Assembly: GCA_944320235.1 (NCBI GenBank)
Contig: CALUGQ010000031.1
Coordinates: forward strand, 1-39,098
Reading direction: 5' to 3'
Source of the DNA: an uncultured Prevotella sp.
GTDB taxonomy: Bacteria; Bacteroidota; Bacteroidia; Bacteroidales; Bacteroidaceae
Length of the DNA stretch: 39,098 nt
This document shows positions 6,660 through 15,725 of this stretch, in pieces. How positions within the stretch are numbered: position 1 is the first letter of the stretch; every line of letters starts with the position of its first letter. Under the pieces are notes generated by a model that did no database searches, was not told the origin of the DNA, and saw only the letters and a program-made list of their open reading frames with translations. The position numbers and the translations under genes are program-made.

Positions 6660-9600
6660 TCAGTTTACCGCTACCTTACTTACAGTTACGCCTTGTGCTG
6701 AAGTTGATTTTACGACATATACGCCGGCGGGCAACCCCTCAGTCGCTGAGTCTATTGTTGCTTGCTTGCTTTCGCGTAGCTTGAGGCCGTTTAGGTTGAA
6801 TACCTCGATGTCTGCCAGGCAGGAGGTTGCTGACTTTATCCCGTCGGCAGTGGTATTGTTGACAGACAGTGGCACATATACGTCTGCAGCTCCGCGAGAC
6901 GACAGTTTCACGTATGCCTCGTGTACACCTTCCTCGTCAGAATTGAACGATACGGTGAACTTGCCTCCAGTGATTGGCAACTCGCTTGCTGACAGTTTAA
7001 ACTTGCTCTTGTTTGGTCCGCCGATGGTGAGCTTTATTGGCTCGGCAAGGTTCGTGCCGCTCACAGTCACTTCATTTGACACTGCGTCTTTTCCTATTTC
7101 GGCTACGAATGCAAGTGAAGTGAGTGATGGGAGTATTGATGCCAGGTCGGTGCGGCCATAACTTACGTCGTCAATATAATAAGTGGCAGCGTTGTTGCGC
7201 CCTCTCATACTCTTGAAGCGGAATCCCATGAAGAACACGTCTGCAATATTCTGTCCAGCCAAATTGATGTGGTATTCCTGCCATTCTCCACTCAAGTCGG
7301 CAACATTAGGCATTGTGAATCCCTCTACCGGCGCAATGTACATATTGCCGTCAAGCAGGTCGATATAGCAGAGTTCGAGCAAGTCTGTCTGGTTGTCCAT
7401 AAGATAGTCGCCGCGGACGCGGAACGTAAAGACTTTCGACTCTGAGTTTTTGAAGTCGAGCGGCGGTGTGACAAGTAGCATTTCGCAAGGCGTTTCTCCG
7501 CCGTCGGGTGTCATGCTGTCGTAGGCTGTAACCTTGGCAGTCTTGTCACCGGCAAGTTCGTCGCCCTCGGGCAACTCGTAACCCCACCATGCCCGTGTGC
7601 CTTCCATGGCCACGTTTTTCCATCCGGCAATTGACAGAGGCTCGTTCTTGACAGTCATGTCGAAGTGTTCGTTGAGCAGTTTTACAGGCTGCGACGGGTC
7701 GAGTGGCAGTTCGTCGCCTTCCTTGCTTGGTTCTGGGCTTGTTGCCTCTGTGGCTTTTCCACTGATTTTTATGTGCACGGTATCGAAAGCCAGGCCGTAA
7801 ATCTCAATTTCATTATTGTATTCTCCTGCTTCTTTGGGTTCAAACGTCACTTTGACTTCGGTCACGTTGTCCTTGAGGAGCATGGTTGTACTGATGTGGA
7901 ACGACCCTGCCTCTTTCACCCTCATGTTGGCGAAGTCGGGCAAGTTGGCAGTGGTTACGGTAAAGGTCTGCTCATGGCTCTTCCCGACCTCGGCCTCAAA
8001 TGTTGGCAGTACTTCGGGCTCAACGGTGACAGTTGGCGGGTTTTGTTCATCTATGGCATAAGCCGAGAGGGTTATGGTGCGGTATATTTCCGGCATCTGC
8101 GGGCAGTCAATCATGAGCCTTGCCTCGTTTTTGCCTATGGCAGTAGGAGAGTATGTCACTTCAATGTCAGTCTCACTTGAGCCTGCCGGTACCGATGTTT
8201 GCGACAAACTGAAGAGTGAGCGGTCTTTGCCAGTTATTTCGAGCATTGTTTCGGCGGGCATATTCACCGCACTGATGTGTATGGTGCCAACGGCCACTGT
8301 CTTGCCAACCGTGCCGGCGGCCATCTCAAATTTGTCTGGCGATATGGTGAACGATGGTTCGGCCACAACCGCCGGTTCTATGTCGGAATTACTGCGTGGG
8401 CCAATTATGATTGCTGAGGCAGAGGTTGAGAGTCCTGTTATGTTTACTGGGTCGACGGGTATAGGGGTACCTATGAGCGAAGTACCACTGAATATGCGCA
8501 GTTTGCCTTCTCCTGTGGCGTCGGTGATGGTGGGTTGAGCCATTCCCTCTGCAAATGTTGCGCCTTCTGCAAAGCCTGAAAGCGAGGCGTTCTCAATGCG
8601 TACGAGGCGGTTGAGATAGTCTGCCGGTGCGGCTTTTATCTCTGAGAGAGTTGTTATGACCGGTGTGGCCTCGTTGCCTTCAGACACTACAACGCCGAGC
8701 GTTGGTGCCATGGGTATGAACGACGTAACTCCGAATGCCGAGCTGACCATGCCTACGAAGCCGGTGAGCTTGTCGCCAATCTTGTATTCAGTGCCAAGCA
8801 TTCCGTAGTCATCAGACACTACAATGCCAGCTGTTTCGTCCTGTATGTAATAGCGCGGGGTGCCATTATAGGTATCGGTGAACGTCACCACGGCCTCGCC
8901 TTTATATATATACGTTAGGTATGCCTCGGGATCTTCGGCAAGAATGGCTTTTAATGTTGCCATTTCCACTGCCTCATAGGCTTCCCAGGTTGCATTGAGG
9001 GCCACGTCGGCAGTGCCATCGGTGGCAAAGGTGACCGTGGCTTGGCTCTCCTCCATGCTTGGCGTTAGGGTAAACGTTACGTCGAAGCCCTCTTCGCTCT
9101 GTGCATCGGCTGCGGCAATGGTATTGGTTGAAGCCTTAAGGGCTGTGCCGCTTACGCTCACGGTGATGTCGCTTGTCAGGTTTTTAGCCTTCACGTTCAC
9201 AGTTTTTGTCATGACGTATCCGGCGTAAGTGCCTCCGAAGTCAAGATTGCTCTCGCTAAGGGTGATTGCTGGCGTGTCGTCGGGCGTATCGCCTGTAACA
9301 AACAGGCCAGCATAGGTGTCTGCCACGCGTAGCGAACCGATGTGCATTACGGGGGCATTGCCGCTCCACGACGAGCCTTGGCGCAGTTCTATGCCTTGTA
9401 AGCCGTTGCTTGAAACGCTCGATCCACTGTTGCCTGCGGCGAAATATGCGTCGGGCGTGGCTGGCTCCACGGTCAAGTCTGCAGGGTTTACATACAGTGA
9501 CACGGCATCTTGGTCAGTGTTTTCAGCGTCTATTTCATATTTTACTACAATGAGATATGTCGTGCCGATGTCGTATGTAGCCTTGGAATATACCGGCTTT

Positions 9601-10106
9601 GTAGCTCCGCGTTCAACGCCGATTTGGTATTTGCCTTCACTTTCTGTCGTATTTATGTATAGGCGTCCAAGTTCAGTTCCTGTCTTTTCGTCGTCGATTG
9701 GCGAAGAAAATGAACGTGTGGCGAGTGTAAGTACATATGTCGGCGTGGTTGGCAGTTCCGCAACATTGATCAAGGCAGAGTAATACAGGTTGCCAGACGT
9801 TATGCCAGCTTCGCTTTGGTCGAAGCGTGCCACAAGGTCTTCTCCGCTCGTTGCCTTGCCAAGTTGCACACTTTTGGCCAGCACACCTCCAGGATAGCCT
9901 GCGTAGTCGAGCTTTTGGTCTACAACCTGTATCGGCTCGTTGGGGTTAGTGCCATATTTCACCCATGGGCCTTGGCCGTAAAGCCGGCCGGCAGGATAGT
10001 CGAAGTTGTCTTGGAATGTCACTTGGGCACCCACGTCGGCAGGTGCGGCGAAGATGGCCGCCAATAAAGCTAGTGAGCTTGAAATTACTTTGTAGGTTTT
10101 CTTCAT
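6660..10106 (-). CDS. Large secreted multi-domain protein with type IX-like C-terminal sorting domain
   Basis: A 1148-aa exported protein. Residues 1-28 form a signal peptide (KKTYKVISSSLALLAAIFAAP, cleavage near GAQ). A LamG-like beta-sandwich follows at ~30-265 (FQDNFDYPAGRLYG). Next come an Ig-like beta domain (~280-375) and an OB-fold-like region at ~380-575 resembling DUF5689 (ATLKAILAEDPEAYL, RYYIQDETAGIVV). Two more Ig-like repeats occupy ~580-800, each ending in an FxLS-type core. A choice-of-anchor J-like domain (LLNEHFDMTV, GWKNVAMEG) and a last Ig repeat complete the body. The final ~60 residues (IEVFNLNGLKLRES...LPAGVYVVKS) look like a type A C-terminal sorting signal for type IX secretion. 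No catalytic motif is evident; carbohydrate or adhesin binding is possible but unproven. It is transcribed alone. Confidence 0.85.
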   Translation of the reverse strand: MKKTYKVISSSLALLAAIFAAPADVGAQVTFQDNFDYPAGRLYGQGPWVKYGTNPNEPIQVVDQKLDYAGYPGGVLAKSVQLGKATSGEDLVARFDQSEAGITSGNLYYSALINVAELPTTPTYVLTLATRSFSSPIDDEKTGTELGRLYINTTESEGKYQIGVERGATKPVYSKATYDIGTTYLIVVKYEIDAENTDQDAVSLYVNPADLTVEPATPDAYFAAGNSGSSVSSNGLQGIELRQGSSWSGNAPVMHIGSLRVADTYAGLFVTGDTPDDTPAITLSESNLDFGGTYAGYVMTKTVNVKAKNLTSDITVSVSGTALKASTNTIAAADAQSEEGFDVTFTLTPSMEESQATVTFATDGTADVALNATWEAYEAVEMATLKAILAEDPEAYLTYIYKGEAVVTFTDTYNGTPRYYIQDETAGIVVSDDYGMLGTEYKIGDKLTGFVGMVSSAFGVTSFIPMAPTLGVVVSEGNEATPVITTLSEIKAAPADYLNRLVRIENASLSGFAEGATFAEGMAQPTITDATGEGKLRIFSGTSLIGTPIPVDPVNITGLSTSASAIIIGPRSNSDIEPAVVAEPSFTISPDKFEMAAGTVGKTVAVGTIHISAVNMPAETMLEITGKDRSLFSLSQTSVPAGSSETDIEVTYSPTAIGKNEARLMIDCPQMPEIYRTITLSAYAIDEQNPPTVTVEPEVLPTFEAEVGKSHEQTFTVTTANLPDFANMRVKEAGSFHISTTMLLKDNVTEVKVTFEPKEAGEYNNEIEIYGLAFDTVHIKISGKATEATSPEPSKEGDELPLDPSQPVKLLNEHFDMTVKNEPLSIAGWKNVAMEGTRAWWGYELPEGDELAGDKTAKVTAYDSMTPDGGETPCEMLLVTPPLDFKNSESKVFTFRVRGDYLMDNQTDLLELCYIDLLDGNMYIAPVEGFTMPNVADLSGEWQEYHINLAGQNIADVFFMGFRFKSMRGRNNAATYYIDDVSYGRTDLASILPSLTSLAFVAEIGKDAVSNEVTVSGTNLAEPIKLTIGGPNKSKFKLSASELPITGGKFTVSFNSDEEGVHEAYVKLSSRGAADVYVPLSVNNTTADGIKSATSCLADIEVFNLNGLKLRESKQATIDSATEGLPAGVYVVKSTSAQGVTVSKVAVN

Positions 10107-10244
10107 AATAACTGTACTATTGGTTGGTTTTAATTAAAGTTTTTGTTTTTAACGTGGCACAATGGCTTTCTGTTACAGTTCATGCTGTATAGCCAAAATT
10201 GTGCATCATGGCATATATGGCGACTTTGCCAGACGAACGTTTTG

Positions 10245-10275
10245 CAAATATAGCTATTTTATGCTACATTTGCAA
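10245..10275 (-). promoter_or_regulatory. Promoter for the secreted-protein gene
   Basis: Read on the minus strand, TTG (10275-10273) is followed after 20 bp by TATATTTG (10252-10245), matching the Bacteroidetes consensus. The start would lie near 10238, giving an untranslated leader of ~130 bases before the ATG at 10106. Confidence 0.6.
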
Positions 10276-10485
10276 GGATAATGGCGATAAATGTATCGTA
10301 GTGCTTGAAAAAGTTAATTGGACGTTTCCAAATTGACTGATTGCGAGTCATACTGTACTGTTATGGAGTTTGATGCTCTTTTGCAAATCAAACGCAATGA
10401 TTTAACACGGTAAAATGTGGTAAAATAGGAAATGCGGAAGTGCTTTCCACTTGATTATAGGTGTGATGTTGATGCGGTGTATTGC

Positions 10486-10522
10486 AAAACGGCGTGTTTT
10501 GCATTGCAATACAAGCCGTTTT
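10486..10522. repeat. 37-bp palindrome built on AAAACGGC/GCCGTTTT
   Basis: The sequence is symmetric around base 10504. AAAACGGC (10486-10493), TGT (10495-10497) and TTGCA (10499-10503) pair with TGCAA, ACA and GCCGTTTT. Two single mismatches (10494/10514 and 10498/10510) interrupt the symmetry. Related AAACG/CGTTT blocks occur at 24608-24663 and 32802-32858. Confidence 0.7.
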
Positions 10523-10914
10523 GAGGCGCGAAACAGGGCTTTTGGGAATGTTAAACAGGTTCTTACGGTTTTGCAGACCGAATTATGGTGTAAATCGAGG
10601 GAGTTGATAGCATGGTTGGCCGTAAGTTGTTCTTAAGTCCGGCAAATCCTGCATATCATGATAGCACAATCGTTTTCCTGTTATTTTCGTGCATTGAATC
10701 GTTTTTCCGTAATATGATGATTCAGGAATGTGTTTGCTTGATATGTATTTATACTTAAAAAAGAGCAAGCCCTCGGTGGCTTGGGAGTAGGCAACTGCAA
10801 TAACTTGACGAAATTGTCTGAATATTTTATTAATATATAAATGTACATCGCTGATGTCAGTGCGTAAAATGCAGCCATTGGCAAATTAAAATAAATTAAA
10901 TCATCTTACGAATA

Positions 10915-10946
10915 TTTGCTGTTCTTGTTGATAACGACTATCTTTG
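10915..10946 (+). promoter_or_regulatory. Promoter for ffh
   Basis: TTTG (10915-10918), 20 bp, then TATCTTTG (10939-10946) is an exact fit to the Bacteroidetes consensus. The start near 10953 leaves a leader of ~175 bases before the ffh ATG, longer than usual. Confidence 0.7.
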
Positions 10947-11127
10947 CATATGATAAGCAGAGTTTGGAAAATTGGGAACAAGAGTTTCCATTCCGATTGA
11001 TTGCATAATCTTTGCAGTAAGACAATGCAGCATTGTGTGGTAATTGCCGTTGCAGTGTAGTATCAGCAGGCATTGACTAAAGTGCAGTAAGAATAAACAG
11101 ACACATATACACATAGAGTTTGGAATT

Positions 11128-12477
11128 ATGTTTGAGAACTTAAGTGACAGGCTTGAACGCTCATTCAAAATACTGAAGGGCGAAGGTAAGATAACAGAAA
11201 TAAACGTGGCTGAGACGCTGAAAGATGTGCGTAGAGCCCTCCTTGATGCCGATGTGAATTATAAAGTGGCCAAGACGTTTACCGATACCGTGAAGCAGAA
11301 GGCCTTAGGCATGAATGTACTTACCGCTGTCAAGCCGGGTCAGCTCATGGTCAAGATTGTACACGACGAACTGGCAGAGCTCATGGGAGGTACGGCTTCA
11401 GAGTTGCATCTGGAAGGCCGCCCGGCTATAATCCTAATGTCGGGCCTCCAAGGATCAGGCAAGACCACGTTCAGTGGTAAACTTGCCAATATGTTGAAGG
11501 CAAAGAGTCGCAAGTCGCCTTTGCTGGTTGCTTGCGACGTGTATCGTCCTGCGGCCATAGAGCAGCTGGGTGTTGTTGGGCAAAGCGTGGGCGTGCCTGT
11601 GTATTCGGAACCAGGCAACAAAGATGTGGTTGCCATCGCTAATAATGCCATTAAGGAAGCCAGGGCCAAGGGCAATGACGTTGTGATCATCGATACGGCA
11701 GGCCGCTTGGCTATTGACGAGGAGATGATGGACGAGATAGCAACACTAAAAGATGCTGTGAAGCCTGACGAGACCTTGTTCGTTGTTGATGCCATGACTG
11801 GCCAGGATGCCGTAAATACAGCCAAAGAGTTCAATGACAGACTTGATTTTGACGGAGTTGTTCTTACAAAGCTCGATGGAGACACCCGTGGCGGAGCGGC
11901 TCTTTCCATTCGCACGGTGGTCACCAAGCCTATCAAATTTGTAGGCACAGGGGAAAAGATGGAGGCCATCGATGTGTTCCACCCAGACCGCATGGCTGAC
12001 CGAATTCTTGGTATGGGTGATATTGTGAGCCTAGTTGAGCGCGCACAGGAACAATTTGATGAAAAGCAGGCCAAAGAACTGGAAAAGAAGATTCGCAAGA
12101 ACCAGTTTGACTTCAACGACTTCATGAACCAAATCCAGCAGATAAAAAAGATGGGTAACTTAAAGGATTTGGCAGCCATGATTCCGGGTGTCGGCTCAAA
12201 GATAAAAGACCTTGACATAGATGACAGTGTGTTGAAGGGTATTGAGGCAATCATCAATAGTATGACCCCCAAAGAACGTTCCAACCCAAAGATAATCAAC
12301 CAAAGCCGTAGGATGAGGATTGCCAAAGGCTCAGGCACAAGCCTGCAGGATGTTAACCGTCTCATGAAGCAGTTTGACCAGATGAAGTCAATGATGAAGC
12401 TTGTTACAGGCGCATCCAACAGCAAGATGATGCAGATGGCCAATGCAATGAGGCAGATGAAGGGTAGAATGAGATAA
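11128..12477 (+). CDS. ffh: Signal recognition particle protein Ffh (SRP54)
   Basis: Ffh binds the signal sequence of nascent membrane and secreted proteins and, with 4.5S RNA, delivers ribosomes to FtsY. The protein is 449 aa. The N domain (1-90) precedes the G domain, with P-loop GLQGSGKTT (~108-116), DVYRPAA, DTAGR (~190) and [10 protein letters not shown] (~248-257). The methionine-rich M domain (~300-449) carries the [28 protein letters not shown]-binding helix region and a Met-rich tail. The start at 11128 ([10 protein letters not shown]) matches the family. folD follows after 10 bp, so the two are co-transcribed. No 4.5S RNA gene is nearby. Confidence 0.97.
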   Translation: MFENLSDRLERSFKILKGEGKITEINVAETLKDVRRALLDADVNYKVAKTFTDTVKQKALGMNVLTAVKPGQLMVKIVHDELAELMGGTASELHLEGRPAIILMSGLQGSGKTTFSGKLANMLKAKSRKSPLLVACDVYRPAAIEQLGVVGQSVGVPVYSEPGNKDVVAIANNAIKEARAKGNDVVIIDTAGRLAIDEEMMDEIATLKDAVKPDETLFVVDAMTGQDAVNTAKEFNDRLDFDGVVLTKLDGDTRGGAALSIRTVVTKPIKFVGTGEKMEAIDVFHPDRMADRILGMGDIVSLVERAQEQFDEKQAKELEKKIRKNQFDFNDFMNQIQQIKKMGNLKDLAAMIPGVGSKIKDLDIDDSVLKGIEAIINSMTPKERSNPKIINQSRRMRIAKGSGTSLQDVNRLMKQFDQMKSMMKLVTGASNSKMMQMANAMRQMKGRMR

Positions 12478-12487
12478 AATACGAGAT

Positions 12488-13366
12488 ATGCAACTGATAG
12501 ATGGAAAGGCCACTGCGGCCAAAATAAAGGAAGAGATAGCTGAAGAAGTGGCCAGGATTGTGGCCGGTGGGGGCAAACGCCCACATTTAGCAGCTGTACT
12601 AGTAGGGCATGACGGCGGATCGGAAACATATGTCAAGAACAAAGTCATTGCGTGTGAGGCTTGTGGATTCAAGTCGACGCTCATACGATTTGAGGACACT
12701 GTGACAGAGGGGGAACTCCTGGCTTGTGTTGAGCAACTTAATTCAGACAAAGATGTCGATGGGTTTATCGTGCAGCTGCCTCTGCCGAGACACATCAATG
12801 AGCAACGGATTATAGAGGCCATCGACTACCGTAAGGATGTAGATGGATTCCACCCAATCAACGTGGGGCGGATGGCAATAGGTTTGCCCTGTTTCATATC
12901 TGCCACCCCGCTTGGCATTCTCACGCTTTTGCGTCGTTACGGGATTGAGACCAGCGGCAAGAAGTGTGTCATATTGGGGCGCAGCAATATAGTAGGCAAA
13001 CCAATGGCACAGTTGATGATGCAGAAGCAATATGGAGACGCAACGGTTACAGTGTGCCACAGCCACTCAAAAACTCTTAAGGAAGAGTGCCGGGAAGCAG
13101 ATATAATTATTGCAGCCATAGGGCGTCCTGATTTTGTTACCGCAGACATGGTTAAGGATGGGGCCGTTATCGTGGATGTCGGCACAACCCGCGTTCCTGA
13201 TTCTACTCGGAAAAACGGCTTCCGTCTAAATGGTGACGTTAAGTTTAGCGAAGTAGCCCCAAAGTGCTCGTTCATTACTCCTGTGCCGGGCGGCGTGGGG
13301 CCGATGACTATCTGCTCACTTATGAAGAACACGCTGGCTGCAGGCAAGAAAGAGTATTATGAATAA
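12488..13366 (+). CDS. folD: Bifunctional methylene-THF dehydrogenase/methenyl-THF cyclohydrolase
   Basis: FolD interconverts 5,10-methylene-, methenyl- and 10-formyl-tetrahydrofolate in the cytosol, with NADP as cofactor. It is 292 aa, the usual size. Signature segments are SETYVKNK with the catalytic Lys (~50-56), [12 protein letters not shown] (~90-101), the PATPLGIL-like SATPLGIL, and the nucleotide-binding [14 protein letters not shown]. The C-terminal [10 protein letters not shown] is conserved. It sits 10 bp after ffh and 3 bp before the mini-TPR gene, indicating one transcript. Confidence 0.97.
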   Translation: MQLIDGKATAAKIKEEIAEEVARIVAGGGKRPHLAAVLVGHDGGSETYVKNKVIACEACGFKSTLIRFEDTVTEGELLACVEQLNSDKDVDGFIVQLPLPRHINEQRIIEAIDYRKDVDGFHPINVGRMAIGLPCFISATPLGILTLLRRYGIETSGKKCVILGRSNIVGKPMAQLMMQKQYGDATVTVCHSHSKTLKEECREADIIIAAIGRPDFVTADMVKDGAVIVDVGTTRVPDSTRKNGFRLNGDVKFSEVAPKCSFITPVPGGVGPMTICSLMKNTLAAGKKEYYE

Positions 13367-13369
13367 AGC

Positions 13370-13558
13370 ATGGGCAAGATGACAGCCGATGAGTATTATC
13401 AGCTTGGGAACCGCTACCGCAAAGAAGGCAACTGGCAGATGGCCATAAATAATTATGTGTCAGCCATAGAGCTTGACCCAAGCAGTCCTGCTGTTGAGGC
13501 TAAGCAAATGCTTGATGACATACTGGACTTTTACAATAAGGATGCATACAATCCTTGA
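13370..13558 (+). CDS. Mini TPR-repeat protein, 62 aa
   Basis: A very small protein holding essentially one tetratricopeptide repeat (YYQLGNRYRKEGNWQMAINNYVSAIELDPSS, spanning residues ~7-38) plus a capping helix. It would make a helical hairpin suited to protein-protein contact. It begins 3 bp after folD and ends 38 bp before vorD. The position at the head of the oxidoreductase genes suggests an assembly or partner role, but that is an inference. The reading frame is complete and does not look like a fragment. Confidence 0.8.
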   Translation: MGKMTADEYYQLGNRYRKEGNWQMAINNYVSAIELDPSSPAVEAKQMLDDILDFYNKDAYNP

Positions 13559-13583
13559 TTCTGTTAGTAATAAAGATTTAGAG

Positions 13584-13590
13584 AAAGGAG
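13584..13590 (+). promoter_or_regulatory. Strong Shine-Dalgarno before vorD
   Basis: AAAGGAG lies 6 bases before the ATG at 13597. Such sites are rare in Bacteroidetes. Similar ones precede vorB (GGAGG, 13818-13822) and vorA (AGGAGG, 14914-14919). Confidence 0.75.
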
Positions 13591-13596
13591 AACATT

Positions 13597-13827
13597 ATGG
13601 GTAAAATCAGAGGGGCTATTGTCGTAAATACGGATAGGTGTAAAGGGTGCTCGCTTTGCGTGGAGGCATGCCCGGCACGGGTCATTGCCTTAGGCAAGAG
13701 GGTGAATGTGCACGGTTATCCGTTTGTGGAGGCTGTCAATGAGGATGCCTGCATAGGATGTGCATCGTGTGCCATTGTCTGCCCTGACGGATGCATAACA
13801 GTATATCGTAAAAAAATGGAGGAATGA
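13597..13827 (+). CDS. vorD: 2-oxoacid:ferredoxin oxidoreductase delta subunit (two 4Fe-4S clusters)
   Basis: A 76-aa ferredoxin-type subunit that carries electrons from the thiamine-dependent core to ferredoxin. Two cluster motifs are plain: CKGCSLCVEACP (~14-25) and CIGCASCAIVCP (~50-61), each CxxCxxCxxxCP. It is the first of four oxidoreductase subunit genes. A strong AAAGGAG precedes its ATG. The gene could equally be called korD; assignment to the branched-chain (VOR) rather than the 2-oxoglutarate (KOR) type rests on subunit layout and is not certain. Confidence 0.92.
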   Translation: MGKIRGAIVVNTDRCKGCSLCVEACPARVIALGKRVNVHGYPFVEAVNEDACIGCASCAIVCPDGCITVYRKKMEE

Positions 13828-13832
13828 ACGCT

Positions 13833-14915
13833 ATGGCAGACAGAGAAGTGACACTATTGAAAGGCAATGAGGCTATTGCCCATGCCGCAATACGATGCGG
13901 GGTCGATGGATATTTTGGCTATCCAATTACCCCGCAGAGCGAGGTTATAGAGACGCTTGCGCTTGAAAAACCATGGGAAACTACAGGGATGGTTGTCTTG
14001 CAGGCAGAAAGCGAGGTGGCGTCGATCAACATGGTATACGGCGCTGCGGCAGCAGGCAAACGCGCCATGACATCCTCGTCTAGTCCTGGTGTGGCTCTTA
14101 TGCAGGAAGGGATAGCCTATATGGCAGGTGCTGAACTGCCTGGAGTGATAGTAAATGTACAGCGAGGTGGCCCCGGGCTAGGTACCATACAACCATCTCA
14201 AAGCGATTATTTCCAAGCAACCCGCGGCGGAGGCAATGGCGATTATTATATAATAGTACTTGCTCCAAATTCTGTGCAAGAGATGGCAGACTTTGTCGAC
14301 TTGGCGTTTAATCTTGCATTTAAATACCGAATCCCGGCAATGATACTGAGCGACGGTGTGATAGGCCAGATGATGGAGAAAGTTGTGCTCCCCCCATTCA
14401 AGCCGCGCCGTACAGATGATGAGATAATGAAAGAATGCCCATGGGCAACTTTCGGTCGCATAGGTGGCAGAAAGCCAAATATCATTACATCGCTTGAGTT
14501 GCAACCAGAGGCAATGGAGTTGCGTAACATCCACTTGCAAGAGAAGTATGCGGCCATTCGTGAGGCTGAGGTGCGTTATGAAACGCAACAGTGTGAAGAT
14601 GCAGACTATTTAATCGTTGCATTTGGCAGTGCTGCCCGCATAGCCCAGAAAGCCATCGAGATAGCCCGGGCACAAGGTGTGAGGGTGGGGCTGTTCCGCC
14701 CTATAACACTATGGCCATTCCCATCAAGCCAAGTGGCTGCAGTGGCAAAAGGCAAGAAAGGCATCCTTGTTGCAGAGATCAATGCAGGGCAGATGGTTGA
14801 AGATGTGCGTCTGGCCATTAATGGAAATGTGCGTGTGGAGTACTTTGGGCGATTGGGAGGCATTGTGCCTGAGCCAGATGAGATTGTTAATGCTTTGATG
14901 TCCAAACTGATGTAG
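13833..14915 (+). CDS. vorB: 2-oxoacid:ferredoxin oxidoreductase alpha subunit (VorB/KorA type)
   Basis: This is the alpha subunit of a four-subunit oxidoreductase that decarboxylates a 2-oxoacid with CoA and reduces ferredoxin. The 360-aa chain has the pyrimidine-domain hallmarks KGNEAIAHAAI, GYPITPQSEVIE and SSSPGVALMQEG. The conserved RGGPGLGTIQPSQSDYFQATRGG segment region supports thiamine binding. The C-terminal transketolase-like domain includes FGSAARIAQKAI and GLFRPITLWPFP. I start it at 13833 (MADREV), 10 bases after GGAGG; an alternative ATG at 13824 overlaps the vorD stop but is too close to the ribosome site. vorA follows after 11 bp. Confidence 0.93.
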   Translation: MADREVTLLKGNEAIAHAAIRCGVDGYFGYPITPQSEVIETLALEKPWETTGMVVLQAESEVASINMVYGAAAAGKRAMTSSSSPGVALMQEGIAYMAGAELPGVIVNVQRGGPGLGTIQPSQSDYFQATRGGGNGDYYIIVLAPNSVQEMADFVDLAFNLAFKYRIPAMILSDGVIGQMMEKVVLPPFKPRRTDDEIMKECPWATFGRIGGRKPNIITSLELQPEAMELRNIHLQEKYAAIREAEVRYETQQCEDADYLIVAFGSAARIAQKAIEIARAQGVRVGLFRPITLWPFPSSQVAAVAKGKKGILVAEINAGQMVEDVRLAINGNVRVEYFGRLGGIVPEPDEIVNALMSKLM

Positions 14916-14926
14916 GAGGCGATAAG

Positions 14927-15685
14927 ATGGAAAAGATAATTTCACCGGAGAATATTGTTTATAAGAAACCAACGTTGATGAATGATGTGCCGATGCACTA
15001 TTGTCCCGGTTGTAGCCATGGCGTTGTCCACAAATTGGTGGCAGAGGTGATTGAGGAGATGGGCATGGAAGATAAAGCCATCGGGGTAAGCCCTGTAGGG
15101 TGTGCTGTGTTTGCATATCGCTATATCGACATAGATTGGCAAGAGGCGGCCCATGGACGCGCGCCAGCTGTGGCAACAGGCATTAAGAGATTATGGCCCG
15201 ATCGTCTGGTGTTTACGTATCAAGGTGATGGTGACCTTGCCTGCATAGGCACTTGTGAGACTATTCATGCTTTGAACCGAGGCGAGAACATAACTATCAT
15301 ATTCATTAACAATGCAATATATGGAATGACTGGAGGGCAGATGGCCCCCACGACACTCATTGGTCAAAAAACCAGTACTTGCCCTTATGGCCGTGAGCCG
15401 GCCCTTCATGGCTATCCATTGAGAATTACGGAAATGGCAGCCCAATTGGAAGGCACATGCTATGTCACTCGCCAAAGTGTTGATACAGTATCCGCTATCC
15501 GCAAAGCCAAGAAGGCAATCCGTAAGGCTTTTCAGGCATCTATGGATGGCAAGGGGAGCAGTTTGGTGGAGATTGTCTCAACTTGCAACAGTGGCTGGAA
15601 ACTGACACCGTTGCAGGCAAATAAGTGGATGGAAGAGAATATGTTCCCATTCTACCCTAAAGGCGATCTTAAGGACACCATCTGA
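14927..15685 (+). CDS. vorA: 2-oxoacid:ferredoxin oxidoreductase beta subunit (TPP-binding)
   Basis: The beta subunit binds thiamine pyrophosphate and Mg. It is 252 aa. Visible motifs include the YCPGCSHGVVH cysteine/His region (~25-35), GVSPVGCA, the GDGDLACIGTCETIHALNRGENI TPP motif (the GDGD ... N pattern) and NNAIYGMTGGQMAPTT. A strong AGGAGG site precedes the ATG by 7 bases. It is sandwiched between vorB and vorC and is clearly part of the same operon. Confidence 0.94.
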   Translation: MEKIISPENIVYKKPTLMNDVPMHYCPGCSHGVVHKLVAEVIEEMGMEDKAIGVSPVGCAVFAYRYIDIDWQEAAHGRAPAVATGIKRLWPDRLVFTYQGDGDLACIGTCETIHALNRGENITIIFINNAIYGMTGGQMAPTTLIGQKTSTCPYGREPALHGYPLRITEMAAQLEGTCYVTRQSVDTVSAIRKAKKAIRKAFQASMDGKGSSLVEIVSTCNSGWKLTPLQANKWMEENMFPFYPKGDLKDTI

Positions 15686-15725
15686 TATTGATGGCAGTTT
15701 ATCAACATTTTAAGGCAGACTAACA

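Larger units (their letters stand above)
10107..11127. other. 1.0-kb divergent intergenic region
   Basis: This region lies between the secreted-protein gene (-) and ffh (+). It contains a promoter for each side (10245-10275 minus, 10915-10946 plus) and two GGTAAAAT repeats ten bases apart (10409-10416 and 10419-10426). It also holds a 37-bp palindrome (10486-10522) and a small CAAGCC/GGCTTG hairpin (10766-10783). I find no convincing protein-coding frame. I looked for a 4.5S (SRP) RNA because of ffh, but the GGAAGCAGCC-type loop is absent. Confidence 0.6.

Noticed and set aside
7665-8180. Plus-strand open frames within the secreted-protein gene
   Set aside because: They are shadows of the long minus-strand frame, whose signal peptide and domain order are convincing.
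10107-11127. Possible 4.5S (SRP) RNA gene near ffh
   Set aside because: The conserved GGAAGCAGCC-type apical loop is not present.
11340-12629. 429-codon minus-strand open frame opposite ffh and folD
   Set aside because: It is a shadow of ffh codon usage; the translation is Ser/Ile-rich without domain structure, while ffh is unmistakable.
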